A stretch of DNA of 64,000 nucleotides from Rhodoplanes serenus. GTDB lineage: Bacteria; Pseudomonadota; Alphaproteobacteria; Rhizobiales; Xanthobacteraceae. The position numbers and the translations under genes are program-made. Numbering within the stretch: position 1 is the stretch's first letter; every line of letters starts with the position of its first letter. The stretch covers positions 62,001-126,000 of the forward strand of contig CAMDDZ010000002.1 in assembly GCA_945893145.1 (NCBI GenBank), given 5' to 3'. Below are positions 44,434 through 53,520 of this stretch, one piece after another. Below the pieces are notes generated by a model, which saw nothing but the letters and a program-made list of their open reading frames with translations, ran no database searches and was not told the origin of the DNA.

Positions 44434-45846
44434 ATGAACCAGCCGCAAACCATCATCGATAAGCTGTGGTCAGCCCACGAGATCCTGCGCCGCGAGGACG
44501 GGAATTCTCTCCTGTGGGTGGACCGCCACTACGTGCACGAGGGGTCTTTTCACGCCTTCGGCAAGCTCGCAGCACGTGGCGTCAAGGTCGCGGAGCCCGG
44601 TCTGACCTTCGGCGTGGCCGACCACTACGTGCCGACGCGCGGCTCGCGCCAGAACATCGCCAATCCCGAACTGGCCCGCATGGTGCGGCAGGTCGAGGAG
44701 AACACCGCCCAGCACGGTGTGAAGCTGTTTGGGCTCGACGATCCGCGCCAGGGCATCGTGCATGTGGTGGGTCCCGAGCAGGGACTGACGCTGCCAGGCC
44801 TGCTGATCGTTTGCGGCGACAGCCACACGTCGACCCACGGCGCGCTCGGCGCTTACGCGTTCGGCATCGGTGCGTCCGAAGTGGCGCATGTGCTGATGAC
44901 ACAGACGATCTGGCAGAAGAAGCCCAAACGCCTGCGCGTCACGGTCGACGGCAAGGCTGCGCCGGGAATTTCGGGCAAAGACATCGTGCTCGCCATCATC
45001 GCCTACATCGGTGCGGATGGTGCGACCGGCTGCGCCGTCGAGTTCGCGGGCTCGGCGATCCAGGCGCTATCGATCGAAGGGCGGCTCACGCTCTGCAACA
45101 TGTCGATCGAGGCCGGCGCGCGGTGCGGCATGGTGGCGCCCGACCAGACCACGTTTGCCTATCTGAAAGGCCGGCCTTATGTGCCGAACGGCACTGAGTT
45201 CGACAAGGCCGTCGAGGTCTGGTCGAAGCTCACAACAGACAGCGGCGCACAGTTCGACCAAGATGTGACGCTCGATGCGAACGCCATCGCGCCGATCGTC
45301 ACCTGGGGCACCAGTCCTGAGGATGCGCTGCCGATCGATGCCAGCGTGCCGGATCCGGCGCGTGAGGCAAACGAGGATCGCGCGAAGTATCTGCGCGGCG
45401 CGCTCGAATACATGGGCATCGCCCCTGGCAAAAAGCTCACTGACATTGCGGTCGATCGCGTATTCATTGGCTCCTGCACCAATTCGCGTATCGAGGATTT
45501 GCGCGCGGCCGCAGCCGTGCTGGCTGGCCGCACCAGCAAGGTGCCGGGCCTGGTGTCAGCCGGCTCGACTTTGATCAAGCAACAGGCGGAGCAAGAAGGC
45601 CTCGACCGGATTTTCCGCGACGCCGGACTCGAATGGGGTGAATCCGGCTGCTCGATGTGTGTCGGCATCAACGGCGATCTGGTGGCGCCGGGCGAGCGTT
45701 GCGCGTCGACCACCAATCGGAATTTCCGCGGCCGCCAGGGACCGGGCGCGCGCACGCACTTGATGTCGCCTGCCATGGTCGCGGCCGCCGCGGTGGCGGG
45801 CCATCTCGCCGATGTGCGGCCCCTGCTCGCCGGCAGGAAGGTCTAG
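44434..45846 (+). CDS. 3-isopropylmalate dehydratase-like large subunit
   Basis: The ATG at 44434 gives 470 residues, the usual LeuC length. The three 4Fe-4S cysteines are visible in FIGSCTNSRIEDL and WGESGCSMCVGIN. The early VDRHYVHEGSFHAF, CGDSHTSTHGALGAYAFGIG and EAGARCGMVAPDQTTF blocks also fit. It is paired with the small subunit and followed by a monooxygenase, a TctC and a maleate-isomerase-like gene, and no leuA or leuB is near. A catabolic hydro-lyase (for example maleate or citraconate hydratase) is therefore as likely as leucine synthesis. Sequence alone does not decide this. Confidence 0.9.
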   Translation: MNQPQTIIDKLWSAHEILRREDGNSLLWVDRHYVHEGSFHAFGKLAARGVKVAEPGLTFGVADHYVPTRGSRQNIANPELARMVRQVEENTAQHGVKLFGLDDPRQGIVHVVGPEQGLTLPGLLIVCGDSHTSTHGALGAYAFGIGASEVAHVLMTQTIWQKKPKRLRVTVDGKAAPGISGKDIVLAIIAYIGADGATGCAVEFAGSAIQALSIEGRLTLCNMSIEAGARCGMVAPDQTTFAYLKGRPYVPNGTEFDKAVEVWSKLTTDSGAQFDQDVTLDANAIAPIVTWGTSPEDALPIDASVPDPAREANEDRAKYLRGALEYMGIAPGKKLTDIAVDRVFIGSCTNSRIEDLRAAAAVLAGRTSKVPGLVSAGSTLIKQQAEQEGLDRIFRDAGLEWGESGCSMCVGINGDLVAPGERCASTTNRNFRGRQGPGARTHLMSPAMVAAAAVAGHLADVRPLLAGRKV

Positions 45847-45850
45847 CCCC

Positions 45851-46471
45851 ATGGATAAGTTCACCAAGATCACCGGCGTGGCGTGTCCGATCAATCAGGC
45901 CAATCTGAACACCGATCAGATTTTGCCCGCGCGCTATCTGAAATGGACGCGCGCGCAGGGCATCGGCAAGGTTTTGTTCCAGGACCTGCGTTTCGACGCC
46001 GAAGGCAACGAGAAGCCGGATTTTCCGATCAACAAGCCTGAGTGGCGCAACGCCAAGATCGTGGTCGGGGCGCGCAACTTCGGTTGTGGCTCCTCGCGCG
46101 AGGCCGCGGTCTATGCGCTCTACGACTACGGCGTCCGGGTCGTGATCGCGCCGTCGTATGGCGATATTTTTTCCGGCAACGCGGTGCAAAACGGGCTCGT
46201 GACCGCGATCGTGGCCGACGAAGAGGCAGCCGAGATCATGGGTGCCCTAAGCCGGACGCCCAATCTACCAGTCACCGTCGATCTGGAAGAGCAGACCATC
46301 GTGTGCGGCAACGGCACATATCAATTCACAATAGATCCGGTGCGCCGGATGCGGCTGCTCAACGGCTGGGACGATATCGCGCTGACGGAAAGCTATCGCG
46401 ACCGCATCGCGGCATTCAAGGCAGAGGATCGCGCCGCGCGGCCGTGGGCTATTCCGCGATCCGGCGCATGA
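45851..46471 (+). CDS. 3-isopropylmalate dehydratase-like small subunit
   Basis: The ATG at 45851 follows the large subunit stop by 4 bases; an earlier in-frame ATG lies inside the partner gene. The 206-residue swivel domain shows TKITGVACPINQANLNTDQILPARY, VVGARNFGCGSSREAAVYAL, APSYGDIFSGNAVQNGL and a C-terminal RRMRLLNGWDDIALT. The GCGSSRE loop carries the substrate-contacting serine and arginine of the family. It forms the holoenzyme with the large subunit. The last base triplet overlaps the monooxygenase start (ATGA), so the three genes are coupled. Confidence 0.92.
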   Translation: MDKFTKITGVACPINQANLNTDQILPARYLKWTRAQGIGKVLFQDLRFDAEGNEKPDFPINKPEWRNAKIVVGARNFGCGSSREAAVYALYDYGVRVVIAPSYGDIFSGNAVQNGLVTAIVADEEAAEIMGALSRTPNLPVTVDLEEQTIVCGNGTYQFTIDPVRRMRLLNGWDDIALTESYRDRIAAFKAEDRAARPWAIPRSGA

Positions 46472-47667
46472 ACGAGCGCGCCGAGGTCGTGATCGCGGGC
46501 GCGGGTCCGGTCGGGCTCACGGCAGCGCTTCTGCTCGGCAGCAAGGGAATACCCGTCACGGTCCTCGAGGCCGAGCCGTCGATTTCACAAGAGCTGCGTG
46601 CCTCGACGTTTCATCCTCCGACGCTCGACATGCTGGCGCCGTACGGCATCACGGCGCGCATGCTCGACGCCGGACTGATTTGCCCGAACTGGCAGGTGCG
46701 GCTGCATCCCTCCGGCGAACGTGCGGTGTTTGATCTCTCGGTTCTCAAGGGAGAAACCGATCATCCGTATCGCTTGCAGTGCGAGCAGTCGAAATACGCT
46801 CAATTTGTGCTCGACGCGATCAGGATGCTTCCAAGCGTCACCCTGTCGTTTTCGACGGCGGTCACCAGCGTCGAGCAGAACGCCGATCACGTGACAGTCC
46901 GCGCGTTGTCGCCGTCCGGCGAACGGCAGTTTGTTGGAAGTTATTTGATTGGCGCAGATGGCGCGCGCAGCGCAGTGCGGCGCGCGCTCGATATTGAAAT
47001 GTCGGGCGACGTCTATCCCGAGACCACAATCCTCGCGACAACGCTGTTTCCCTTCCACGACAAGCTCGAAGGCCTGTCCAACGTGTCCTATTGCTGGAAA
47101 CCTGACGGCACCTTCAGCCTGCTTCGGCTGCCCGGCGTCTGGCGCGTGAGCCTCTACGCCCGCGAGGGCCAGACCACCGAGCAGGCCCTGGAGGACGAGG
47201 CGCAGCAGGCCTTGCTGCACGATATCGTGCCCGATGCCGGGCGGATCGAGGTGCTGGAAACGCGGCCCTACCGAATCCACCGCCGTCTGGCTGCGGCCTA
47301 TCGCAAAGGCCGCGTGTTCCTGGCCGGCGATGCCGCACACCTCAATAGTCCCTCGGGTGGCATGGGCATGAACGGCGGCATCCACGATGCTTTCGGTCTC
47401 TGCGAAAAACTCATTGCGGTGCTTCAGGACGACGCCGACGACCGCATTCTCGATCGTTACGAGCGCCAGCGCCGTCCGATCGCCGAGGAAGAAATCATCC
47501 AACAGGCGCACCGCAATCGCAGCCGCATGCAGGAGCGCGACCCGGCGCGCCGGCGCGCCATGCTCGAGGAGTTGCAGCGCACCGCGGCAGACGCCGGCAA
47601 ACTCAAAGCCTATCTCTTGAAGTCGTCGATGATCGACGGCTTGCGCCGCGCCGCCGCGACGGAATGA
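46468..47667 (+). CDS. FAD-dependent aromatic monooxygenase, PHBH/MhpA-like
   Basis: The start ATG overlaps the stop of the hydratase small subunit, giving 399 residues. The FAD/NAD(P)H hydroxylase fingerprints are all there: GxGxxG in IAGAGPVGLTAALLL, the DG motif in LIGADGARSAVRRAL, and the GD motif in FLAGDAAHLNSPSGGMGMNGGIHDA. The GD region is closer to MhpA and phenol hydroxylases than to NicC. It would hydroxylate a phenolic or heteroaromatic ring using NAD(P)H and oxygen. Its substrate is presumably imported with the downstream TctC protein. Confidence 0.9.
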   Translation: MNERAEVVIAGAGPVGLTAALLLGSKGIPVTVLEAEPSISQELRASTFHPPTLDMLAPYGITARMLDAGLICPNWQVRLHPSGERAVFDLSVLKGETDHPYRLQCEQSKYAQFVLDAIRMLPSVTLSFSTAVTSVEQNADHVTVRALSPSGERQFVGSYLIGADGARSAVRRALDIEMSGDVYPETTILATTLFPFHDKLEGLSNVSYCWKPDGTFSLLRLPGVWRVSLYAREGQTTEQALEDEAQQALLHDIVPDAGRIEVLETRPYRIHRRLAAAYRKGRVFLAGDAAHLNSPSGGMGMNGGIHDAFGLCEKLIAVLQDDADDRILDRYERQRRPIAEEEIIQQAHRNRSRMQERDPARRRAMLEELQRTAADAGKLKAYLLKSSMIDGLRRAAATE

Positions 47668-47706
47668 CGATATGATGTCGCATGAGCGAAGCGAAAGGCA
47701 GCTGAG

Positions 47707-48690
47707 ATGATGCGAAGGCGAACTGCGCTGGTCCTTGCGCTGTGGGGCCTTGCCGTTGTGGCGAGTTCCGGCTTGGCGCGCGCCGAAGATTATCCATCGC
47801 GTCCCATCACGATCATTGTGCCGTTCCCGCCGGGCGGAAGCTCCGACATTGTGATGCGGCTGGTGTCGCAGAAGGCTTCCGAAAGTCTCAAGCAGCCCAT
47901 CATCATCGAGAATCGGTCCGGCGCGGCCGGCAATGTGGCAGCGATCGCTATCAAGAACGCAACTCCGGATGGCTATTTGTTGATGATGGGGCACACCGGC
48001 ACCCACGCCATCAATCCGTCGCTCTATGCCGACCTGAAATTCGATCCGGTCAAAGACTTCCAGCCAATCACGGCGCTGATTTCGTTCAACAACATTCTGG
48101 TCGTTCCCGCCGCGAGCCCGGCGAAATCGGTGGCCGAGCTGGTTGCGCTCGCCAAGTCCCGGCCGGAGGGACTGTCGTACGGCTCGCAAGGCATCGGCAC
48201 CGGCGGGCACCTGCTCGGCGAGCTCTTGGCCAAGCACGCCGCCATCAAGCTTGTGCACGTGCCGTATCGCGGCATTGCACCGGCGGTGACCGATACGGTC
48301 GCGGCCCGTATGGACATGCTATTTTCCTCCTATGTGTCGATGGGCGGCCACGTTGAGGCCGGCCGGCTTCGCATGCTGGCAATCGCCAACACGGAGCGTC
48401 ATCCGCGCATCCCCGATGTGCCGACCATGGTCGAAGCGGGCTATCCGGACGTGCAAATGCAACAATGGTTCGGCCTGTTCGCACCGGCCGGCACGCCCTC
48501 TCCCATCGTCGCCAAGCTGAACGCCGCCTTCGTCAACGCGCTGAACAGCGCCGAGATCAAAGACAAGATGCTGCCTCAGGTCGTGTTCGTCATTCCCGGC
48601 ACGCCGCAGGATCTCGGCGCCATGGTCACCCGCGACATCGCGCGGCTCGGGCCGGTGGTACGGGATTCGGGCGCCAGGGCACCCGAGTAA
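47707..48690 (+). CDS. TctC/Bug-family tripartite tricarboxylate receptor
   Basis: The 327-residue receptor has a signal peptide (TALVLALWGLAVVASSGLARA) and the signature DYPSRPITIIVPFPPGGSSDIVMRLV, then RSGAAGNVAAIAI and PDGYLLMMGHTG. It lies between the monooxygenase and the maleate-isomerase-like gene, all on the same strand with short gaps. Uptake of an aromatic or dicarboxylic acid for this operon is the likely role. No membrane partners are encoded nearby. Confidence 0.91.
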   Translation: MMRRRTALVLALWGLAVVASSGLARAEDYPSRPITIIVPFPPGGSSDIVMRLVSQKASESLKQPIIIENRSGAAGNVAAIAIKNATPDGYLLMMGHTGTHAINPSLYADLKFDPVKDFQPITALISFNNILVVPAASPAKSVAELVALAKSRPEGLSYGSQGIGTGGHLLGELLAKHAAIKLVHVPYRGIAPAVTDTVAARMDMLFSSYVSMGGHVEAGRLRMLAIANTERHPRIPDVPTMVEAGYPDVQMQQWFGLFAPAGTPSPIVAKLNAAFVNALNSAEIKDKMLPQVVFVIPGTPQDLGAMVTRDIARLGPVVRDSGARAPE

Positions 48691-48700
48691 CGAGGATTGC

Positions 48701-49468
48701 ATGTCGCTCGAATACGCGCCGCGCGGCCTGGTCGGCATGCTGACACCGCAAGCCAACACCACGGTCGAGCCGGAATTCAATCTGCTATGGCCGCCCGGCG
48801 TCGCGATGATCAATGCGCGCCTGATGAGCGACAAAAGTTCGATGTCGGCACGGCTGGTCGACTACTTCGACAACTACGCCGTATCGCTTCGGCAGTTCGC
48901 CAATGCGCCAATTGGCGTGGCCGCGGCCGCCTGCACCGGCGCGTCCTATCTGGCGGGACGCGAGCGCGAGGCCACTGTGGTGGCGGAGATCGCGGCGCGC
49001 GACGGCCATCCATTCATCACCGCCGCGCTCGCGGTGGTTGACGCTTTGATGGCCCTGCGGGCCCATCGGCTCGGCTTGGTGTCGCCCTACCCCGACGATC
49101 TCAATCGGGCCAGCGTTGCTTACTGGCAAAGCCATGGTTTTGAGGTGATCGAGATCGCCAATGCGTTCAACCCAGAAAGCGGCTTTCACCCCATCTACAG
49201 CCTCGATGGCTCCGTCGCATCGCGTGCGCTCCGCACGTTGGAAGGCGGGCGGTTCGACGCGATCCTGATGCTTGGCACCGGGATGCCGACGCTGTGGCCG
49301 ATAGCCGAGACGATCGGCTGGGCTGGCGCACCCGTGATGTCCTGCAATCTCTGCCTGGCGTGGCGCGCGGTCGAAGTGCTCGAACATCACGAGCCGTCTG
49401 CATCCAGCCTCGAGCCATGGCTGGCCGGCAAAGACTGGGTCGATCGCCTCAAGGCCGCACGCGTGTGA
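48701..49468 (+). CDS. Asp/Glu racemase-superfamily protein, maleate cis-trans isomerase / arylmalonate decarboxylase-like
   Basis: The 255-residue protein has the two-lobed pattern RGLVGMLTPQANTTVEPEF, PIGVAAAACTGASYL (C78), RLGLVSPYPDDLN, ILMLGTGMPTLWPIAE and APVMSCNLCLAWRA (C215, C218). Maleate isomerase uses two cysteines at comparable places, while arylmalonate decarboxylase keeps only the second. Both are present here, which favours isomerase or racemase chemistry. It follows a TctC receptor and an aromatic monooxygenase, so a maleate- or malonate-like intermediate is credible. Confidence 0.8.
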   Translation: MSLEYAPRGLVGMLTPQANTTVEPEFNLLWPPGVAMINARLMSDKSSMSARLVDYFDNYAVSLRQFANAPIGVAAAACTGASYLAGREREATVVAEIAARDGHPFITAALAVVDALMALRAHRLGLVSPYPDDLNRASVAYWQSHGFEVIEIANAFNPESGFHPIYSLDGSVASRALRTLEGGRFDAILMLGTGMPTLWPIAETIGWAGAPVMSCNLCLAWRAVEVLEHHEPSASSLEPWLAGKDWVDRLKAARV

Positions 49469-49481
49469 TTCGTCGCCTCGT

Positions 49482-50438
49482 CTATTCAGACTTCATGCCG
49501 CTGCGTTTGACGACGTTGCCCCAGAGCTCGTAGCCGGCCTTGATGCGGGCCGCGGCCTCGGCGGACGTCGACCCGACGACCCAAATATCCTGCTTGCGGA
49601 AGCCGTCGCGGATTTCCGGCGCCATGAGCACCTGACGGACCTCGCGTTCAAGCAGCGAAACGATCTCATCCGGCGTCCCATCAGGCGCCATGAGGATAAA
49701 GTCCGTGGTGACGTTGTACTCCGGATAGCCGGATTCCGCGATGGTCGGCACATCGGGGACAAGCGGCGAACGCTGCGCGGTCGAAACCGCCAGCGCCCGG
49801 AGTCGGCCGGCTCCCGCCTGTGGCAGCAGACCCGACGTCGACCCGAACGAAACCTTGAACTGGCCCGCGAGAAAATCCGCGACCATTGCCGAAGCACCGC
49901 GGTACGGCACCGGCACCGTTTCGAATCCAGCCAGCAAGCGGAAGTATTCCATGGCCAGATGGGATGACGTGCCGGCCCCTCCATGGGCGTAGGTGATGGG
50001 GCCTTCTTTCTTCGCCCAGGCGACGAACTCGGCGACGTTGTTCACCGGCAAGGACGGATGCACGAACAACGTCTGGGTGCTGTAGTTGATGACGGTGATC
50101 GGCTTCAGGCGAAACGTCAGATCCTTGTAAAGGTGCGGATTGACGGTCAGCGTCGAACTCAAAGTCAGGAGCAGCGTGTAACCATCCGGCGCGGACTTGC
50201 TGACGACGTCGGCCGCGAGATTGCCGCCCGCACCCGATCGCGCCTCGACCACCACGGGCTGCTTCAGGTTCTGGCTCAGCTTCTCCGCAACCGTGCGCCC
50301 AACGATGTCGAGCGGACCGCCGGCGGCCGACGACACCATGATCCTGATCGGCTTCGACGGATAAGTTTGCGCGTCAGCCGCGGAGCACAAGCCCCACGCG
50401 GCAACGATCGCAAGCGCAATGGATACCCGGCGCATCAT
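49482..50438 (-). CDS. TctC/Bug-family tripartite tricarboxylate receptor
   Basis: The ATG at 50438 has GGAGG 6 bases ahead and gives 318 residues with a proper signal peptide (RRVSIALAIVAAWGLCSAADA). Family blocks are TYPSKPIRIMVSSAAGGPLDIVGRTV, RSGAGGNLAADVV and PDGYTLLLTL. The ligand loop reads SSAAGGPLD instead of PFxPGGxxD. It is the last gene of the leftward ring-cleavage operon, 82 bases after the MBL-fold gene. It may import the aromatic acid that the LigAB-like enzyme cleaves. Confidence 0.9.
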   Translation of the reverse strand: MMRRVSIALAIVAAWGLCSAADAQTYPSKPIRIMVSSAAGGPLDIVGRTVAEKLSQNLKQPVVVEARSGAGGNLAADVVSKSAPDGYTLLLTLSSTLTVNPHLYKDLTFRLKPITVINYSTQTLFVHPSLPVNNVAEFVAWAKKEGPITYAHGGAGTSSHLAMEYFRLLAGFETVPVPYRGASAMVADFLAGQFKVSFGSTSGLLPQAGAGRLRALAVSTAQRSPLVPDVPTIAESGYPEYNVTTDFILMAPDGTPDEIVSLLEREVRQVLMAPEIRDGFRKQDIWVVGSTSAEAAARIKAGYELWGNVVKRSGMKSE

Positions 50439-50520
50439 CTTGTCCTCCGGCGTGAGCTCGACTTTATCCGCGCCGTTTTGGCCGCGGCAAGCCGATAGGT
50501 TCGGCATGCGTCGGCGCGTC

Positions 50521-51414
50521 TCAGGGCACTCCGGGCACAAACTTTACCGCGAAGCCGCCGGTGGCATGCTCGATCGCCGCGACGTGGGGGGCACCGAAAT
50601 GGATGGGGAACAGGAGCGATCCCTGCTCGGCGCATGACTCAAGCAGCCGGCGGCGCGACACCGCGGCGTCGGCGGGCCGCTCGTCCGCCATGTGATTCCA
50701 GTGCGGTGCATACACCTGCAGGGCGTGATGGATGACGTCGCCGCAAAAGACGGCACGCCTGCCCTGCTCCGCGAGCCTCACCACGACATGTCCGGGCGAA
50801 TGACCTGGCGCGGCTTCAATCGAAAGCTGATTGGTCACGTTGTAACCGTCGTCGACCAACACCGCCTGACCCGATTGAACGACCGGCAGAACGCTGTCCT
50901 CGTAGGCCATGTGGCGCGGATCGTTGGCCATCGCCGGATTTTTCCGCACGTCCCAATAGGCGTCGTCGGTTCGGGAGAACAGATATTTGGCATTCGGAAA
51001 CGTCGGCACCCAGCGGCCGTCGCGCAGCATGGTGTTCCAGCCGACGTGGTCGGCGTGAAGATGCGTGCAAAGCACCAGGTCGATGTCTTCCGGTGCTGCG
51101 CCGGCGGCGCGCAGACGCTGCAGAAATGGCGTGTCGAGCTGATGGAAGCGCGGCGTCCACGGCCGCTCCTTGTGGTTGCCGCCGCAAGTGTCGAGCAGGA
51201 TCGTCAGATCGCCGGCGCGGATCAGCCAGGAGTGCACGCTGGTGATGACGCGATCGTGCTGCGGGCTGTAGTGGTCCGGCGCGAGCCAATGCAGATGGCG
51301 CTCCAGCACGTCACGCTCAAAGCCGCGGAAGTATTTCTCGCAAGGCACATGCGTGATGCCGAGCTGCTCCTCGACGCGAGTGACCGTAACGGAGCCTATG
51401 GTCCAGGTTGCCAT
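50521..51414 (-). CDS. Metallo-beta-lactamase-fold hydrolase
   Basis: The 297-residue protein has the metal motif THLHADHVGW (H118, H120, D122, H123), a later histidine in APGHSPGHVVVRL and a metal-bridging aspartate in FCGDVIHH, so both zinc sites look intact. The overall form is that of the lactonase / N-acyl-homoserine-lactonase group, with ILLDTCGGNHKERPW near the start. It lies 14 bases after the asparaginase-fold gene in the LigAB operon, so a lactone or ester ring-cleavage product is a sensible substrate class. No signal peptide is seen. Confidence 0.9.
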   Translation of the reverse strand: MATWTIGSVTVTRVEEQLGITHVPCEKYFRGFERDVLERHLHWLAPDHYSPQHDRVITSVHSWLIRAGDLTILLDTCGGNHKERPWTPRFHQLDTPFLQRLRAAGAAPEDIDLVLCTHLHADHVGWNTMLRDGRWVPTFPNAKYLFSRTDDAYWDVRKNPAMANDPRHMAYEDSVLPVVQSGQAVLVDDGYNVTNQLSIEAAPGHSPGHVVVRLAEQGRRAVFCGDVIHHALQVYAPHWNHMADERPADAAVSRRRLLESCAEQGSLLFPIHFGAPHVAAIEHATGGFAVKFVPGVP

Positions 51415-51428
51415 CGGGTGCCACCCGC

Positions 51429-53138
51429 TCAGTGCGTGTCGAACACGGCTTGATATTCAGCAAGCTTGGCGCGGATCGCGTCGAGCTCCTGTTTGGTCGG
51501 CTGGTCCGGATTAGCCGCCGGCGGCAGACCGCCGAACCGCATCAGGCAAGCCATCAGCAGCAACCGCGCCTTGGTCGAGGTGAGATTGCGGCCGCCGATG
51601 AACAGATCGACCGGCATCGCGAAGCCCTCGTTGTTGCCGCGCCCGACGCGAACGACCGGCATGCCGCTGCAAACCGCGCGCAGCAGGACTTGATGGCGAG
51701 GCCGCGACGTCGGCGTGCCATAGGGCGAGAGCCCTTCCAGCACGAAGCCCGCGAGCGGCGCACGGCGCAGCATCGCGTCGATCAGAGCCAGCACGTCGAC
51801 CTGAGTGTCGATGCCGCTGTCAAAATCATCCGTAACGTAATTGCCGTCCTTGATGATCGAGACCTTCGGGATCGCCGAGTCCAAAAGCTCGCCGCTTCGG
51901 CCCTTGATCGGGACCGCGACCTGCACCGGCCGCGTCTCGCCGTCTCCGCGGCGCACGCCCATGACCTGCGCCGGCAGGCGCGAGACGTTGACCTCGGAGC
52001 GATAAGTGTGCCTCGTCGCCGGCAGATAGTTGATGACCGGCGGCCCGCCGAAGCCGATGCCGCCCAGGATTCCGCCGTGGCCGCCGGTCGCCACATAGCC
52101 GCCGGGCCGGGCATCGCCCTTCTGCACCTCACGCGCCGCGAAAATCTGCTGTTCCTGGATCAGCACAAGACCGACACGATTTTTGCCGCTCTCATCCGCC
52201 CAAATCCGCGACGTAATGAAGTCGACCGAGTCGACAAGGTTCTTCGGCCCGTCGTTGCTGATCATGCCGTGCGCACGCTGCGCCGAGTTGCCGCAAAGCG
52301 GCAGCGTCGTGTCGAGCAAAAGATTCAGCCAATAGAGTGTCTCTTCGACGCGAGGACTGCCTTGCGTCCAGATCGCACCCGCATACTTGCCGCTCGCCAA
52401 CGCGGCCTGCACCGTGTTGGTGATCCGCGCCAATCCGGGGCGCGACGGATGCTGGCCAAGGTGCGGCGGGCGGTATGGAAAAAAGTCTTTGCCGAGCGTT
52501 TCTGGCGGAATGTCGCCCGTCCCAACGTCGGTGCGCCGATCGGCCGGCAAGCCCTTCTTGTATCCGGACGCCGGCAAGACGCGGAAGAAATCGACCTCGG
52601 CATAGGCAGAAATGAGATTGCCGGTGCCCTGCTCGCCGACGCTGAGCCGATCGATCTCCTCGACCGGCCTCGAACCGTCCGGAAAGAAAGGCTGCCGCGT
52701 CTGACTCGCCGGCGCGATCTCCTCGGCACCGTCGGCATCCCACGCGCGCCCGTCGGCCTGACGCGCCATGTACGGCAACGGATAAAGGCCGTCGTCCGGC
52801 CGCAACTCGACTTCGTACACTGGCTTGTCAGAGGGACCTTGGCGCTCTTTACGGAAATTCCCCTGCGCGTCGAGGAATCCGTCCGGCGGACCATAAAGTT
52901 CTGCAGCATCGGCCTCGAGCGGGTGCGCACTGAACTGCTCGACATAGACGACCGCGGGTCGCGCCAGCCGCTGGGCCCGCAAGACATCGAACCGCGCCGG
53001 GGTCTGGTCCGGGTTGCGCAACGGCGCGAGACCGTACTTCGCGCGCGCCTTGTTGCTCGTGATCAGCGGCGGAATGGAATGAATCGTGGCGTTCGAACCG
53101 GCGAAATAGGCGATCCGAGGTTTCGTGCTGTCACTCAT
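51429..53138 (-). CDS. Divergent asparaginase-fold protein of a ring-cleavage operon
   Basis: The ATG at 53138 with GAGG in front gives 569 residues, far longer than ordinary L-asparaginases (about 330). The family core can be traced: YFAGSNATIHSIPPLIT near the N terminus in place of TGGTI, QGSPRVEETLYWL (259-271) in place of the GTDTMEET block, SNDGPKNLVDSV (294-305), GFVLEGLSPYG and GMPVVRVGRGNNEG. The catalytic Thr-Asp pair of the second block is replaced by Ser-Pro, so standard asparaginase activity is doubtful. Two insertions occur near residues 75-235 and 315-420. It sits between LigA- and MBL-like genes; its function is unknown. Confidence 0.7.
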   Translation of the reverse strand: MSDSTKPRIAYFAGSNATIHSIPPLITSNKARAKYGLAPLRNPDQTPARFDVLRAQRLARPAVVYVEQFSAHPLEADAAELYGPPDGFLDAQGNFRKERQGPSDKPVYEVELRPDDGLYPLPYMARQADGRAWDADGAEEIAPASQTRQPFFPDGSRPVEEIDRLSVGEQGTGNLISAYAEVDFFRVLPASGYKKGLPADRRTDVGTGDIPPETLGKDFFPYRPPHLGQHPSRPGLARITNTVQAALASGKYAGAIWTQGSPRVEETLYWLNLLLDTTLPLCGNSAQRAHGMISNDGPKNLVDSVDFITSRIWADESGKNRVGLVLIQEQQIFAAREVQKGDARPGGYVATGGHGGILGGIGFGGPPVINYLPATRHTYRSEVNVSRLPAQVMGVRRGDGETRPVQVAVPIKGRSGELLDSAIPKVSIIKDGNYVTDDFDSGIDTQVDVLALIDAMLRRAPLAGFVLEGLSPYGTPTSRPRHQVLLRAVCSGMPVVRVGRGNNEGFAMPVDLFIGGRNLTSTKARLLLMACLMRFGGLPPAANPDQPTKQELDAIRAKLAEYQAVFDTH

Positions 53139-53194
53139 TTCTTGCGCCTCACGCTGAAGATCACGCCGGAGGGGGCGCGAGTTGGCCGACCGGC

Positions 53195-53518
53195 CTAGAC
53201 GTTGCGCGGCCAGCCGCCGCCCCGGCCTGGCGCACCGAGCGACTGCCAATATTCCAGAATTCCCATCATGCCGGCGAACCGGACGAGCAGAAACGGATGC
53301 AGCCCAAGCTCATAGAGCTGGATCAGATTCCGTTCGCGCATCGCCGCAAGCTCGTCCTCGGTCACCGTGTAGTTCTTGCGGAAGTAATCGGGATCGTCGT
53401 CGAGCTTCTTGGCCAGCGTCCGGTCGCGGATCATGTCGCTCGCGATGACGTTCAGCGCACTCGTCAGATGCCGCATCTCGCCCGCGAACGGACGTAAGAC
53501 TTCTTCGGTCGTCGGCAT
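53195..53518 (-). CDS. LigA-like small subunit of a class III extradiol dioxygenase
   Basis: The ATG at 53518 gives 107 residues. This is the all-helical LigA fold: ASDMIRDRTLAKKLDDDPDYFRKNY, TEDELAAMRERNLIQLYELGLHPFLLVRFAGMMG. It resembles the alpha chain of protocatechuate 4,5-dioxygenase, which closes over the active site of LigB. It starts 2 bases after the LigB-like gene, so both chains are made together. The LYELGLHPFLLVRF segment is the usual contact region. Confidence 0.87.
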   Translation of the reverse strand: MPTTEEVLRPFAGEMRHLTSALNVIASDMIRDRTLAKKLDDDPDYFRKNYTVTEDELAAMRERNLIQLYELGLHPFLLVRFAGMMGILEYWQSLGAPGRGGGWPRNV

Positions 53519-53520
53519 TT

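Noticed and set aside
46468-47667. The FAD monooxygenase as NicC (6-hydroxynicotinate 3-monooxygenase)
   Set aside because: Its GD-motif region (NSPSGGMGMNGGIHDA) is closer to MhpA/phenol hydroxylase types, and it is far from the NicX-like gene.
46585-48258. 557-residue open frame on the minus strand
   Set aside because: It lies opposite the monooxygenase and TctC genes, both with strong motifs; the composition is typical of GC-rich shadows.
51408-53198. 596-residue open frame on the plus strand
   Set aside because: It is the antisense of the asparaginase-fold gene, Arg-rich and without any recognisable motif.
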